Shown in pieces: positions 22,853-34,178 of a stretch of DNA of 64,000 nucleotides. A model generated the notes under the pieces. It made no database searches. It was not told the DNA's origin and worked only from the letters and a program-made list of their open reading frames with translations. The translations under genes and the position numbers were made by a program. Within the stretch, counting starts at the first letter, position 1; each line of letters opens with the position of its first letter. This stretch comes from Epiperipatus broadwayi (Eukaryota; Onychophora; Udeonychophora; Euonychophora; Peripatidae): assembly GCA_028023455.1 (NCBI GenBank), contig JAQFVV010006451.1, forward strand, positions 560,001 to 624,000. Reading direction: 5' to 3'.

Positions 22853-24080
22853 CAAGTTTGAAATAAAACAAATTGTTATCTTTATAAAAACATTTTTTAA
22901 GCTATTGATATATATATATTATTAATAATTAATATATTTTTATAAAGGCAAAATGTTAGTTTTTAAAAAAATAGTTTTAATTATTATTGCAAATTATGAT
23001 TCTGTTATTTATTATAATCTTTTATAAAGTTATTTTCTGAAGAACATATAGTATATTTTAAATATTTTAAAATTTCCAGCACACTATTAAATTATAAACA
23101 CTTTTTGCTTCATTTTAGGGAAGATTCTTTATATCTGATTATATTTAGTTTTGTTTCTGTCTATCAGGATTAAATCTTGTAACTAGATTTTTACTCATTT
23201 TCTAACTTCCAAACTAGTTGAAAATTTATATACATATATATTCCCGGTAACGTTTTTTTTAGAATTTGCAAACAATTTTAGCAAAAAAAAATTTTTTTTT
23301 ACTTTTATATGAGATTCAGTAATCTTTATGTTACTGTCTTCTAGTAATATTAAATTGGATTTAAACTTTCTTTATTGCTAATTTTTAAAACTAAAAAGTA
23401 AAAAAATAATTTTCTTCAGCTTTCATGGTAGTTTTGATATTATGTGATCAAAATTAAAAGTCCAATAAAAAGAAAATTTCAAATATTGAATTTTTATTTT
23501 TATTTGATAAACAAATCTTACAAATTAACAGAAAGATATTACTAAATATGAATGTCTCATATCTTTATTGTTGGCCCCATAATACCAAATACATTATGAA
23601 CATTCAAAAAAATTATTTTTTATTTTTTAGTGTACTTTTTGTTTTATTTTTCTCTGCACTTTAAAAAATAAAAGTTTTTTAAATATATATATATACCGAA
23701 ACATCAGCTATTTAGCTATTTTACCACATGGAATATCCTGAAAATAATAATAATATGAATCCATGAAAATATTAGAATGAACATATATATATATACATTT
23801 TCCCCAATGGTTTATCTAGTTTATTGATTATATAAAATACTCACAATCCAACGCACAAGTGTTATTTTCTGTTTTGGATTGAGAATATTTTATCTACTTA
23901 ATAAAATAAAATTGGGATGTAAATCTAGTAATTACATAAGATTAACATTAAATCACAAAAACTTTCGACATCAAATAATTTATTTTCTTTTCTTCAATAT
24001 TTATTGCTTGATCACTTTCTATGAATGTTGTATGTAGGATGTTGTAATATATTGGACTGTTTTCATTGTTCCACCATTAC
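22260..24080. other. No gene; homopolymer and AT microsatellites
   Basis: Contains (TG)n near 22347-22358, T14A20 at 22819-22852 (a palindromic homopolymer joint), and several (TA)n tracts. No ORF with a motif. Confidence 0.6.
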
Positions 24081-24082
24081 AT

Positions 24083-24572
24083 GTCGAATGTCTAAAAAAA
24101 TGTTAAACTTTATATAATTTTTTCAAATACAAATAACTGTTAGTAATAACACCAAACTTATTTGGCAACACAGGTTAGTAGAATAGACAATGTTTTGAGT
24201 TGTATTATTCTCCACACTCCTTTACATTTGGCTGGACTGACCAATGGCAATGCTAACATAGGAATGCAACTTACACCTTTAGATTCTTGAATATTGACTT
24301 TTAAAGCAAGCCTCTAATCAACTGAACTGACAGTTGATAAGAGAGTTGCCTTAAAATTCAATATTCAAGAGTCGAAAGTTGTAAGTTGGACTCCTATGTT
24401 AGCATTGTCACTGATCAGGTAAGAAACACCTGAAGAAGAGTGGATAATCATAACACTGGAAATGTTGGGTTATTTGCTAACCTGAATTGTCTATTTGTGT
24501 GTTATTACTAACAGTTGTTTGTATTTGGGAAAGTTCAAATAACGTTTAAAATTTTCTAGACATTCAACATTT
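24083..24572. mobile_element. Large palindromic element (about 490 bp)
   Basis: The arms of about 225 bp (24083-24310 and 24345-24572) are imperfectly complementary: gaatgtcta against tagacattc at the tips, cctatgttagcattg against caatgctaacatagg inside, and gaatattgaattttaaggc-like blocks at the turn. The right arm has CTGAAGA (from about 24431), an AGTG/CACT hairpin and GAAA, a hammerhead-like core without a convincing stem I. No TSD was found. Confidence 0.65.
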
Positions 24573-24782
24573 ATTAGTAAATAATGGAAGTAGTCCAACA
24601 TATCACATAGAATTTCTTTTGCTTCTTACAATATCTTTACAATTTTTTATTTCTTTCAAATCCTGACATTTTTAATTTTAATTTTTTTTGTACTGATAGC
24701 CTTGATTCTTTCATTTGCTAATAAAATCTTTCTTACCATATCCAAGATATCTTAATTTGTCAGATTTAATAAAAGTTACTTC

Positions 24783-24916
24783 AAAGTCTTATAAAGTGTC
24801 AAGTGTTGGTGGTCGAGAGGTCAGCACAGCTGCCTTACAAGCAGTTGTCCTGGGTTAGCAGGTTCACTTCTCGGCCGATGCTATGACACATGAGGGGGGA
24901 AAAAGTCTTATAAAGT
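24783..24916 (+). mobile_element. tRNA-derived SINE (S) with 15-bp TSD
   Basis: Element 24798-24901 lies between perfect copies of aaagtcttataaagt (24783-24797 and 24902-24916). The body starts gtcaagtgttggtggtcgag, has the A box GGTCGAGAGGTCAGC, the arm ctgccttacaagcag, a B-box-like caggttcact, and ends gctatgacacatgag plus a G/A tail. This is the best-bounded member and defines the family as about 104 bp. Confidence 0.9.
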
Positions 24917-25276
24917 TAACAGAATGGCATTTAATTCCTTCTCTCTTTCTCATATCTTTTTAATTACAAATACTTCTGTATTCATTTGTAAATAAACATA
25001 ACCTTTATAACAAATGATCAATAACATTTATATATATGTTTGTTTGTTTTTTACACTTTAAGGAATGGTCAGAAAATTACAAATCAGTTATTACTTGTCA
25101 TTATTAAATAAAGATTAAGTGTACTATGGCCTGATGCAATATAATCATGTAATATTTGGTTTTATAAGCATTAATAAATTAAATTTTTAAACAAATGATA
25201 TTAAGACAAAGCAAGAGATGATATCTCAGGAGAGAAACACTCATGCTGATAAGTAAAATTTCTGAATTAATTTCAG

Positions 25277-25347
25277 CAGCCTTACAAGCAGTTGTCCCAG
25301 GTTAGCGGGTTTGCTTCCCGGCCAATGCTATGACACATGGGAAAAAA
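25277..25347 (+). mobile_element. tRNA-derived SINE (S), 5'-truncated
   Basis: Starts inside the anticodon arm (cagccttacaagcag) and runs through gcgggtttgcttcccggcc and tgctatgacacatg into an A-rich tail. The 5' truncation is as expected of a retroposed copy. Confidence 0.8.
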
Positions 25348-25349
25348 AC

Positions 25350-26160
25350 GATTTAAAACCATAATATTTGCTGATCTTTGTGATTGAATTGTAAGGCTTC
25401 ACAATGTATTTACATTACTATTTTAGTCACTCAATTTATTATTATTCCCACATGACATAAAGATAAATAGATTTGATTATAGTATAAGGCTAATGAATAT
25501 GAAAATATATAAAATAAGTTATCAGTTCTGTGGACATACATATTAACTAAAATAATTTATATATCTGTCAGACATGGTCACAATGGATCAAACCCGGGTG
25601 AAAACATAAGTAAGTAAAAAATGTTCACAATTACATATTTATGTAATTCTAGGATAATTGTAAATCTCCTAGCGCCATCTATATGGCATGCGTAATTAAA
25701 AGACAAAAATGTAGCTACACAGATACATGAACTTATTGCCACTTATTTTAAACAAATGTCCAAAGACAGAAGTGGTTTACAAATGATTTATAATAGCTAT
25801 CTAGGCTTTGAAGAACTGACACATTATCCTAAAATGCAACAGGATATACATCTTGGTTGCACACTGTTTTTTTTTTTTTGTTATTTACAACTGGCCTTCA
25901 ACCCAAAAATTAATCTATTGTCTGATAGCTGTGGAGTCATTCAATAGCATGAGCATAGCATCCAATCTCACCAAAAAATTGCCCTCATGGATACTGATAA
26001 TGGTAATCATCTTTGGAGGAAGTCTGAATACAAAGTGCATGTGTAGATCCATGAACCCTCATTTTCAAATCCTTTATTATTATTACTGTGAACTTATAAA
26101 CTGTAATATTTGAAGATGATGATGTCACATTAATAAAGTACAGAACATATATTTTGTAGC
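25350..26160. other. No gene recognised
   Basis: Overlapping short plus ORFs at 25756-26113 show no family motif. Sequence near 25660-26110 is a little less AT-rich than its surroundings and may be old repeat. Nothing firm. Confidence 0.45.
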
Positions 26161-26362
26161 AATTTCATATTTAACTACTAAACATCACGTGATCACCATT
26201 TCTTACGCTTGCTCATAACTGTTATTAAAATAGGCAAAACTCTCCACACAGTAGTGCCACTCAGTGCAAGCCAGATTAATCAATGGCATCCATTGATTAC
26301 TCTGGCTTGCACGGAGTGGCACTACTGTATGGAGAGTTTTTCCTGTTTTAATTTCATATTTA
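26161..26362. mobile_element. Palindromic F1 element with 13-bp TSD
   Basis: Element 26174-26349 (176 bp) is flanked by perfect aatttcatattta copies (26161-26173, 26350-26362). The arms pair closely (ctctccacacagtagtgcca against tggcactactgtatggagag), with the turn at ggcatcc near 26283-26290. The left arm includes the family 3' end (catcacgtgatcacc); the right is shorter (ends cctgtttt). The hammerhead segment is absent, so this is a short palindrome made from the 3' portion of F1 only. Confidence 0.9.
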
Positions 26363-27650
26363 TTATTATAGCATTTTTTTGAACAAAAGCAATTGAATTT
26401 TTTTAACGTAATTTACTTTCCCTATTTTAAAAATATTTGTTAAATTGATATATTATTGACTATTTTATATAACTCTAAGATAATATATATACATTATGTT
26501 GCAAATATGAGTTTAATAATTATTGGAATATGTTGTAGATGGGTTTTTGAACAGAAGTAAATGGTATATATATATATTGAACGTTAAAAATCAAATAGAA
26601 TTAATTTAATTTTATATTTGCGCATTTTAATGTTTTTTTTATACTTTAAATGATTAGCTGATAATGATAGAAAAAAAAACGCGTCATATCAAAATATATA
26701 TTTTTTTCTTAGATTTATGTTCAGAAAAATCAATAGAATAATAATTTAGGGAAAAAAAATTATCAATAATTTTCAATGGAAGAAAATTAAACGCAAATAT
26801 AGCCACGTTAGCCAAAAGTTAAAAGTTGTTCAAGAATTATAATTATCTATTTTATCAATTTAAAATGAGAAATTTTTTTTCTGCCTGAAGATTATATTTC
26901 CAATGGATAACAAAACATATTATTGATATATAATAAAAATAACATTTTTTCTCATATATTGTATAAACAAATATACTTTAAACTTACGTCATACGATTGT
27001 TATAGCCTTGTAAAAATGATTTTAAGTTCTCACAGAATATGTTTTACCTTATACCCTATGACGTTAATTAATAGCCATAGGAATGTAATGATTGTTTTCG
27101 ATAAATACTATTATCATTGTAAATATAACTTTATTTAAATATAAAAGGGTAATATAATTTATTTAACCATATTTTTCATTATAATTGTTTTAGCTGTGAA
27201 ATGATAGATTATATATATATATAATGTTTCCATAATCTGCCATTCTCGAGTATACTTTCGACGTTTTGACATCATATTCACAGTCGGACTGTCCATGGAT
27301 ATGACATGAAAACGTCAAAAATGTACTTGGTACAAGAAATATTTTTAAATTTTATATTTAAACTCCGTGTAAGTATTATTTTAGACATGCACATATATAT
27401 ATTGTCTTCATGCTTAAATATAGTAATAAAATGTAAGCAATCTTTTGTAAAGGTAATTCTAAAGTTAGACGATAAAAGTTTTTATTTTAATATATTTGAC
27501 AACATTTTTTTTATATTTTACTGATGTATCTAAGCATGAGGTCTGCAATATGTGATTTACAAATGATAACCAGTTATTTGATCGCATTTATCGTTTTGAA
27601 TATATGTGTCTGTGCATAAACAAATGAATGTAGGGAATTTTCTATGTATA
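26363..27650. other. No gene recognised
   Basis: Very AT-rich. Two plus ORFs of about 70 codons (26923-27138, 27306-27524) have random-looking, Ile/Phe/Tyr/Lys-rich translations. Not supported as genes. Confidence 0.5.
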
Positions 27651-27659
27651 TAACTAAAA

Positions 27660-28170
27660 AAATGTATATAACAATGTTGTTGCTAGGTAACCACCTATTG
27701 AAATTGGCATTCCCAAAATAAACCTCTTTCTCTAGTAGCCAACAATAACTTTTTGCTAAAGTTTACTTAAAGATAAAGGGAGCCTCTTTTATTTCCATGC
27801 TCGGAGTCTTATATTATTTTTATAAGTATGAGAACTTTGAAGAATCACATCCTCTATTTAAATATTAAATATTTTCATGTTCTAAATATAAACAAATAAA
27901 TATGAGGAAATATTATTTGTTTTTATTTATTTATATTAAACTCTGTATTAACAATTGACACGAATTGTTATTTATATTATTTTTATATTATATACAGAAG
28001 TATTATTTATTTATTTTAATAAATAACTAGAGAAATAAATGCAGCAGAGACAGAAATTGAGTTCTGGCAAAAAGCTATTGTTGGCTACTAGAGTATGTGG
28101 TTTAGCTAAGGGCTTACATTTTTAGTTGCTGATTGCCTAGAAACAATATTTGTAATAGCATATTTCTCTA
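27660..28170. mobile_element. Inverted arms enclosing a copy of the PLE 3' flank
   Basis: ctctagtagccaacaataac (about 27731) pairs with gttggctactagag (to about 28092). Outer parts pair more loosely (ttgctaggtaacc near 27700 against the complement near 28126-28145). Between the arms lies 27906-28019, nearly identical to 22145-22259. The arrangement suggests a palindromic element that carries, or was hit by, a Penelope-like 3' piece. Confidence 0.55.
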
Positions 28171-28588
28171 AATATCTGCATAAAAAATGATCCACATTCA
28201 TTTATTTACATTTTAATTAATTCATAAAAATATTAACATTTAAATATATATTTAATTAGTTAATTAAGCACCAAAATATTAACAGTATGTAATTATGGTA
28301 ACATTATTTAAACTATGACATCATTGGAAAGTTTTTTCTGGTTTTTCTAATAGCTATGTTTGATGAAAATTTAACCAACTTCTTTCTGGACATGTGATAC
28401 TGTCATTTAAATGTGATGTCATTAGCAGTCTAGGAAATCAAGTGACACTTGAGTAATTATAGTGATACGTTTTCCATTTAAGCATGTCAATTTCTATTTG
28501 GGATTACCTGGTAATATTATTGTCAAATATATTTTTCTACTTATTCACAAATAAACATGAACTCAAATCTAGTTGCAATTTAACTAAA

Positions 28589-28833
28589 GCCATCTTTAAT
28601 TCTAAAAATGTAATTATCTTTTTTTTAACTAATATAATTCTTATAAACTCATTGTAATTGAATATTACAAAAAGGTCAAAGTTGAAATTCAAGACTTTTA
28701 AAATCCACTAAGCATGCTTTCATTACTCTATTCTCAGAATCATAGTGCTTAGAGCATTATAAAAGTCTTGAATTTCAACTTTTATCTTTTCATAATACTC
28801 AATTACAATGAGTTTATAATGCCATCTTTGAAT
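28589..28833. mobile_element. Palindromic element, possible 9-bp TSD
   Basis: ataaactcattgtaattgaa (about 28634) pairs with ttacaatgagtttat (to about 28818), and agttgaaattcaagactttt pairs with aaaagtcttgaatttcaact. The intervening loop contains aagcatgctt. gccatcttt occurs at 28589-28597 and 28821-28829 as a possible target duplication. Confidence 0.65.
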
Positions 28834-28839
28834 GACTTT

Positions 28840-30420
28840 AATGTTATTACAAGGTACAGTCTTTGAATAAATTCATTTATAAACAATTTTGCTTTCAAAT
28901 AAACATTTAAATATGTAAAGAATTAATGAAATATACACCATATAAATATGCACAAATGCTAATGATAACCTCTTTCTTATATTATTGATTTTTCAGGATT
29001 GACAAAAACCTATGTATAGCAAGAAAAAAGTTATTTTTTTAATCAAACATTGTCCCCTGAAACATCAGAAATTCTTTTTATATATAACATGGATAAAATA
29101 GTGTTAGCATTATATACAAAGAGAGACATTAGTAGGGTGACAAAAATACATTAATTAAGAACTTCCTAATTAAAAACTGTTTTTCTTATCTCTCTTCACT
29201 TTACGGAGATTTATATGAAATATTTTTTTTTTAATCACTTATTATTCAATCTGACTATAAATAACATGTGAGTAGATGGCTGCTTATGTACATATATACT
29301 TATCATAGCTCATCTATAAGAAAAGTCTCCTGACATAGTGGAACTATATATTTTTATAACTATGACTTGAGTTTGAATCCATGCTAAGAAAACTTTAATA
29401 TTTTATTCAATTCATAAACAAGCTCTGTATTTGTATCAAGTCATAACAAATCCAGAAAATAATTTACTAGTAGTTGGTAAATTAGTATTTATTATTAACA
29501 AAAAGATAGATGTTCCTGCATAATCTGACTACTAAAATAAATATCAATGAAGTGATTGCAAAACTGCAAGAAGATTATTAATAAGCACATAAGTACATTT
29601 AACTGTATTCGTATACATGAATATAGATTAAATTTTAAATTGAATCTCTCTCTCCTTTGTAAATTTTTCTTTCAAAAATAATAAAAATTTCTCATAAATA
29701 GTTTAGAGAATAAATGTTCATTTAATTTTGTGAAAGTGTCTTACTTGTCCATTCTTTATTACGTAAAAAATATTTTTATAAAGTTCAATAAGAAAATATA
29801 AAATGGTTTACTATTTAAAAATCTTTAAACACATATGTTGTGTAAAACGTTTATTTTGATGGATAGAGATTGTACTGTATAGGACAATAAACGTTAAAAC
29901 ATACATAAGTATAGAATCATTATGGGAGCATGTAGAGGTTATTTAGTATGTTTTAATACAGCAATATATAGGTCAAAGCATAAGTAAATACAAAATCATT
30001 GATTCTGTGTGCAGGCACTGTCAAGTGTGAGCAGCAGAGATTGAATTATATAGGAATAAATACATTGACTCAGAATGTACAGTTCCTATATGTTTTACAC
30101 AACAAAGGAGAGATGGTCTCCAAAACTAAAAGTTTATAAATTGATAATTTTCTGAGGAACCATTGGCTTTAATAAGTAAATGTATTTGCCTGCTAGAAGT
30201 TTATATATTTTTTCATGAATAACAGCATATTACTGTCATGGTTGTTTAAATTTGAATTAAATCTTTTATAGCATTTGTTTATTCATACAATTGTAACTCA
30301 ATAGGGCTCCAATGCATGAATATATTTTTAATAATTTGTATGTTCTCAGATAGAGTAAGGTGTTTTTATTTAGTGTAATAGTTCTAATTCTACACAAAAA
30401 ATAAGACAAAAATAAATTAA
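28840..30420. other. No gene recognised
   Basis: AT-rich. One tRNA-like remnant is possible at 29335-29390 (a tagtgg-like word and a B-box-like gagtttgaatcc), but nothing between them folds convincingly. No ORF with motifs. Confidence 0.45.
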
Positions 30421-30595
30421 TTAATAAGAATAAGTTTTAAGCCAATAAACATCAAATGACCACCACTTCTTATGCTTGTATATAACTGTTGTTCAAAACT
30501 CACTATATGTATTGCCACACACAGCAAGCTAGAGTATTCAATGGATGCCAGAAGGCTTGTTCATAAAATCCCCATCTAGTCCTACTCATCCAATA

Positions 30596-30637
30596 TCCCC
30601 AGACTAGTTTCTGGCTTGTGGCCTTCGTCAGTGAGGA
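30596..30637 (-). ncRNA. Hammerhead ribozyme, family F1, intact core
   Basis: Minus strand: stem I TCCTCA/TGGGGA (one T-G pair), core CTGACGA (30625-30631), stem II GGC/GCC with loop CACAA and an A-A at its base, GAAA (30608-30611), stem III AC/GT closed over TA, and cleavage-site C complementary to 30602. The predicted cut is between 30602 and 30601. All invariant core bases are present. The 2-bp stem III is like that of retrozyme and Penelope hammerheads, which are thought to act as dimers. Confidence 0.75.
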
Positions 30638-31006
30638 GCCTTGGATCTGAGAGCACTGCACCTAGATCTTAGGATCTAATGCAACCGTCCAACAGCCACC
30701 TTTTATCTCCACTTAACTACAAAACTATGAGTCTTAAACTGAAAATATCTTAATGTTTTCAATCCAAGCCCATTAGCTTATATAGTCATATGGGTCTGAA
30801 CTCAGTTCAGTACCCATACATTTTGGGGTCTTTGGTTCTTTAATAACCATAGCCACCACTATACTATTAGATAGGATTGGTTTTAAGCCAATAAACATCA
30901 CTTGACCACCACATCTTAGTTTTGTAGTTAAGTGGAGATAAAAGGTCACTGCTGGAGGATTGCATTAGATCCTAAGATCTAGGTGCAGTGCTCTCAGATC
31001 CAAGGC

Positions 31007-31048
31007 TCCTCACTGATGAAGGACACAAGCCAGAAACTAGTCTGGGGA
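31007..31048 (+). ncRNA. Hammerhead ribozyme, family F1, core intact, stem II weak
   Basis: Stem I TCCTCA (31007-31012) with TGGGGA (31043-31048), core CTGATGA (31013-31019), GAAA (31033-31036), stem III AC/GT over TA, cleavage after C31042. Stem II is reduced to GG/CC because one strand reads AGGA, so the fold should be less stable than the other F1 copies. Confidence 0.65.
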
Positions 31049-31449
31049 TATTGGATGAGTAGGCACTAGCTGGAGATTTTATGCACAAACTTTCTGGCAT
31101 CCATTGATTACTCTATCTTGATACATATAGTGAGTTTTTCCTGTTTTAACAATAATTATACACAAGCATAAGAAGTGGTGATCATGTGATGTTTATTGGC
31201 TTAAAACCAATCCTGCCAAATAGGATAGTGGTGGCTATGGTTATTAAAGAACCAAAGACACCAAAATGTATGGGTACTGAACTGAGTTCAAACCCATATG
31301 ACTATATAAGCTAATAGGCTTGGATTAAAAACATTAAGGTGTTTTCAGTTTAAGACTCATAGTTTTGTAGTTAAGTGGAGATAAAAGGTGGCTGCTGGAG
31401 GGTTGCATTAGATCCTAAGATCTAGATGCAGTGCTCTCAGATCCAAGGC

Positions 31450-31491
31450 TCCTCACTGACAAAGTCCACAAGCCAGAAACTAGTCTGGGGA
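31450..31491 (+). ncRNA. Hammerhead ribozyme relic, family F1
   Basis: Same layout as 31007-31048, but the core reads CTGACAA (31456-31462). The invariant G8 is A, which should abolish catalysis. Stems I and III are unchanged. Confidence 0.7.
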
Positions 31492-31615
31492 TATTGGATG
31501 AGTAGGCACTAGATGGGGATTTTATCCACAAGCCTTCTGGTATCCATTGATTACTCTAGCTTGCTGTGTGTGGCAATATGCATAGTAAGTTTTGCCTGTT
31601 TTAAGAATAAGTTTT

Positions 31616-31950
31616 GTGACAATTATGTGAACCAAACCATAATTATTTTACAATTTAAATTACTTGTTGAACCTTAAATATATTTATTTAACATTTTGTA
31701 CTACGAAATTTTTTTTTAGAAAACCTCATTACTTTATTTCTCCATTATATTATTCCCTTTGTTATATTTTCCCAATGAAAACAATCAATATTAATAATAA
31801 TTAAAAAAGCAAGTCATATATAACCGTGACATTACTTTTATAACATTTTAGCCTGTCTTTGAGTTAATTTTTATAATCAAAGGGTATTTGCCTTTCCAAA
31901 AATCATATTCAAATTCTTCATAAAATATTTTTTCCAAAACCTTTTTACCA
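31616..31950. other. Dispersed repeat segment
   Basis: 31780-31850 matches 20220-20290 (tcatatataaccgtgacatt against tcatatataacgtgacatt). Otherwise AT-rich with nothing supported. Confidence 0.5.
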
Positions 31951-31953
31951 TTC

Positions 31954-32406
31954 ATTTGTCTATAATGTTATATATAGAGCTCACAAAACAAGCTCTTAAC
32001 AAGCTTTGTAGAATAACCCCATCCTCAGACTTGTTTCTGCTACTGGCATCCTCAGTGAGGTGCTAGGACATTCAATCATTACATTAAAAAATACCAGGAC
32101 AAGTCCAGCACTTTATCTAATGCATAATTATTAAGTAGAAAATCTGAAATTTTCACACATCCATATGTTTTCCAATCCAGTTATCTAACTTAAATAGCTA
32201 CTTAATAGTTATACATTAGATAAAGTGCTAGGTGGTAATTTTAATCTAATGATTGAATATCCTATGATCTCACTGATGTCAGTAGCATAAACCAATTTGT
32301 TAAGATCTTGTTTTGTGAGCTGTATATATAACACTTGTAAATACAAGCTTATTAAATTAGGTCATGTGATATCTGACTTGAATTTTTTTAGTAATTTGTC
32401 TATAAT
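31954..32406. mobile_element. Palindromic F1-related element with 13-bp TSD
   Basis: Element 31967-32393 lies between perfect atttgtctataat copies (31954-31966, 32394-32406). The arms pair from gagctcacaaaacaag (about 31978) against cttgttttgtgagc (to about 32322), and again at agcactttatctaatg against cattagataaagtgct. The right arm has an extra unpaired 3' tail of about 60 bp (acttgtaaatacaagc onward), including tcatgtgat as in F1 3' ends. The left arm carries an intact hammerhead on the minus strand; the right arm's equivalent is decayed (ctcactgatgtcagtagcat). Confidence 0.88.
32023..32060 (-). ncRNA. Hammerhead ribozyme, F1 variant, fully intact
   Basis: Minus strand: stem I CCTCA/TGAGG, five Watson-Crick pairs (32056-32060 with 32023-32027); core CTGAGGA (32049-32055); stem II TGC/GCA with loop CAGTA; GAAA (32034-32037); stem III AC/GT over AA; cleavage C complementary to 32028, predicted cut between 32028 and 32027. 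Compared with F1, stem I pair T-G has become T-A and stem II GGC/GCC has become TGC/GCA, so changes keep pairing. Confidence 0.8.
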
Positions 32407-32409
32407 AAA

Positions 32410-33335
32410 TGGATTGTTACTTTGCTATAATAAATTCAATATTATATTTAGAAGGCTAAAGAATATATTGATTAGTATTATGAATTTGCCATTATATATT
32501 TAGACTCTTAGATAGTATCTATAAATTAAATTTTTTAATGATCTTATATTTCTTCATAAGAAATCTTATACTCACACAGTAAATTGGAGAAATTAAACAG
32601 ATCTTTTTATCATTGATTGAGTTGCAGTATTTATATCACATTAGTAAAATACTCTTTTAATTTGTTAATTACAATAGCAATATTTTGGAGTCTCTGCTGT
32701 ACTTCAATATCCAGTTTTGCTTTTCTACTTAAAAGAATTAGCAAGATAGTTTAAGTGGCTCAATCAAAAAATTCTCTTGAATATTTTTTTTTTGCCACTA
32801 GCTGAATAATAATAACATGATTTTTTTAACCTTAACCTTTTCTAGGCACAGTTAAATATCTGGCTGAAATAATACTTTCTATTTGTTTACAATAATTGTG
32901 TCTCAGGTTGATGTTATTTTATATTAGTTACTTCTTTAAAATGTTTTTATTTTGATTAATGATTTATTTTCAATGATAATAAATATATATATTAGTAATT
33001 ATTTTTATATCTAGATGGCAGGTGTAATCAGAGAATAAGAAGAAATTTACTTTCAGTTAATTATTGCAGTGTGCAAAATAATTTCTTTCCATTTTATTTC
33101 ATAAGATAAAAGTTTTTATTTATTTTGAAAACCTACTTTTAAATTTATGTTGAATTTTATTGATTTCAATACTTTTATTAGTAAATATATGTTACTTTTA
33201 TAACTACTAATATTTTTTTAATAACTAAGAAAGAAGCATGTGGTGACCATTTAAAAGGATTAAATCCAAATTGTTTTTTTATTTCTCAGTGAAAAACTTT
33301 AATCATATTTAGTAATTTTAAAGTATTTTCAATAG
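32410..33335. other. No gene recognised
   Basis: AT-rich. The lower end may contain further decayed 3' sequence of the LINE relic at 33340-34030, but I could not follow its frame. Confidence 0.4.
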
Positions 33336-33339
33336 GTAT

Positions 33340-34030
33340 TATGATAGAAAATAATTTATTTTTGTCCATCTCTAATCAAATTCAAAGCTATATACTGTGT
33401 ATATGGTAAAATTAAGCATACATTTTGGCTTGACTTCATATTAATAGGTCTAATAAAAATTAATAACTAAATAAAAGTCTTTATGTGATGCATTCAAAAT
33501 ATTAAGTAGATTTTGTAGAATATCTTTTAAATTGAAAATAATAACACAATCATCAGCATCTTTTAAATCTAGAAGTTAGAAAAGTGAAATAATTTTAACT
33601 TTTAACTGATCCAGATTAAAAACAAATTAAATGGCCATCAGATCTGTAACTCAGTTTGATATCTGTTTTACTAATTATTTTACAGATTACTATAATAAAA
33701 AAAAAATTGAGAGATAGTACCAGTCATGTTAACCCTAGTTTTCCTTTCAAATTTTTCTAATTTTATATCATCAATAATTACAGCTTTGGCCATTCCAGGA
33801 TTTAAAAACTGCAGAATATAAAGCAACTTTAATGAACCCCTAATTTATTGTAAATATTGTCTGTTTTTTCAAACAAATCAAATATTTTGACTAAATCTGT
33901 AAAATCAATAGAAAAATTGTATATCTGTTCCTGATAATTTTTGCATTTTTCAGGCAATAAAACCCATGACTATATTACATCTTAATTGCTCAAAATTACA
34001 TTGATTCTTTATAAGCAGCCATCTTTGATT
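33340..34030 (-). pseudogene. Decayed LINE reverse transcriptase relic
   Basis: Minus-strand text, across stops and shifts, contains IDFTDLVKIFDLFEKTDN (about 33840-33900, where the family has DLTKAFDTVNR), a decayed YNKLG stretch, DGHL.NLF-like text followed by ADDCVI (about 33540-33560, the FADD/YADD box of RT motif 5), then LQNLLNIL and a K.DF.L.IN-like piece. The order matches palm motifs 3 to 6 of the LINE family whose C-terminal relics lie at 4861-5430 and 55340-56240. It is heavily mutated. Confidence 0.55.
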
Positions 34031-34089
34031 GAAAACAATCAGTTTAATATATACCTTGATAATTACTGCATCTTTTATCCCTTTTATGA

Positions 34090-34178
34090 GTATGAAGATT
34101 CAGATGTGATGTGATGTATTATGGCTTCTCCTTAAACGAAGTCAAGAATATCTCAGCAATTAAGCCCAGATAAACCTG
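34090..34178 (-). other. 3' UTR/tail of the 698-codon LINE
   Basis: Read on the minus strand, after the stop codon the sequence runs about 90 bases to a short repetitive end (acatcacatcacatct). This is plausibly the element's 3' tail, beyond which older DNA (the RT relic) resumes. Confidence 0.4.

Larger units (their letters stand above)
30425..31615. mobile_element. F1 cluster: tandem and inverted monomers in one insertion
   Basis: Perfect 14-bp flanks taagaataagtttt (30425-30438, 31602-31615) bound the whole 1.16-kb block. The left half is minus-oriented: the start word ttttaagccaataaacatca occurs at 30435 and 30881 (446-bp monomer plus 39 bp of the next). The right half is plus-oriented: ttttgtagttaagtgg at 30920 and 31363 (443-bp monomer plus about 239 bp of the next). 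The strand switch lies at about 30919/30920. So about 1.1 units on one strand join about 1.5 units on the other inside a single target duplication. Three hammerhead cores lie within. The unit has no ORF. Confidence 0.88.

Noticed and set aside
24798-24901. Functional tRNA gene
   Set aside because: No complete cloverleaf and degenerate acceptor. The TSD, A/G tail and multiple copies show a SINE.
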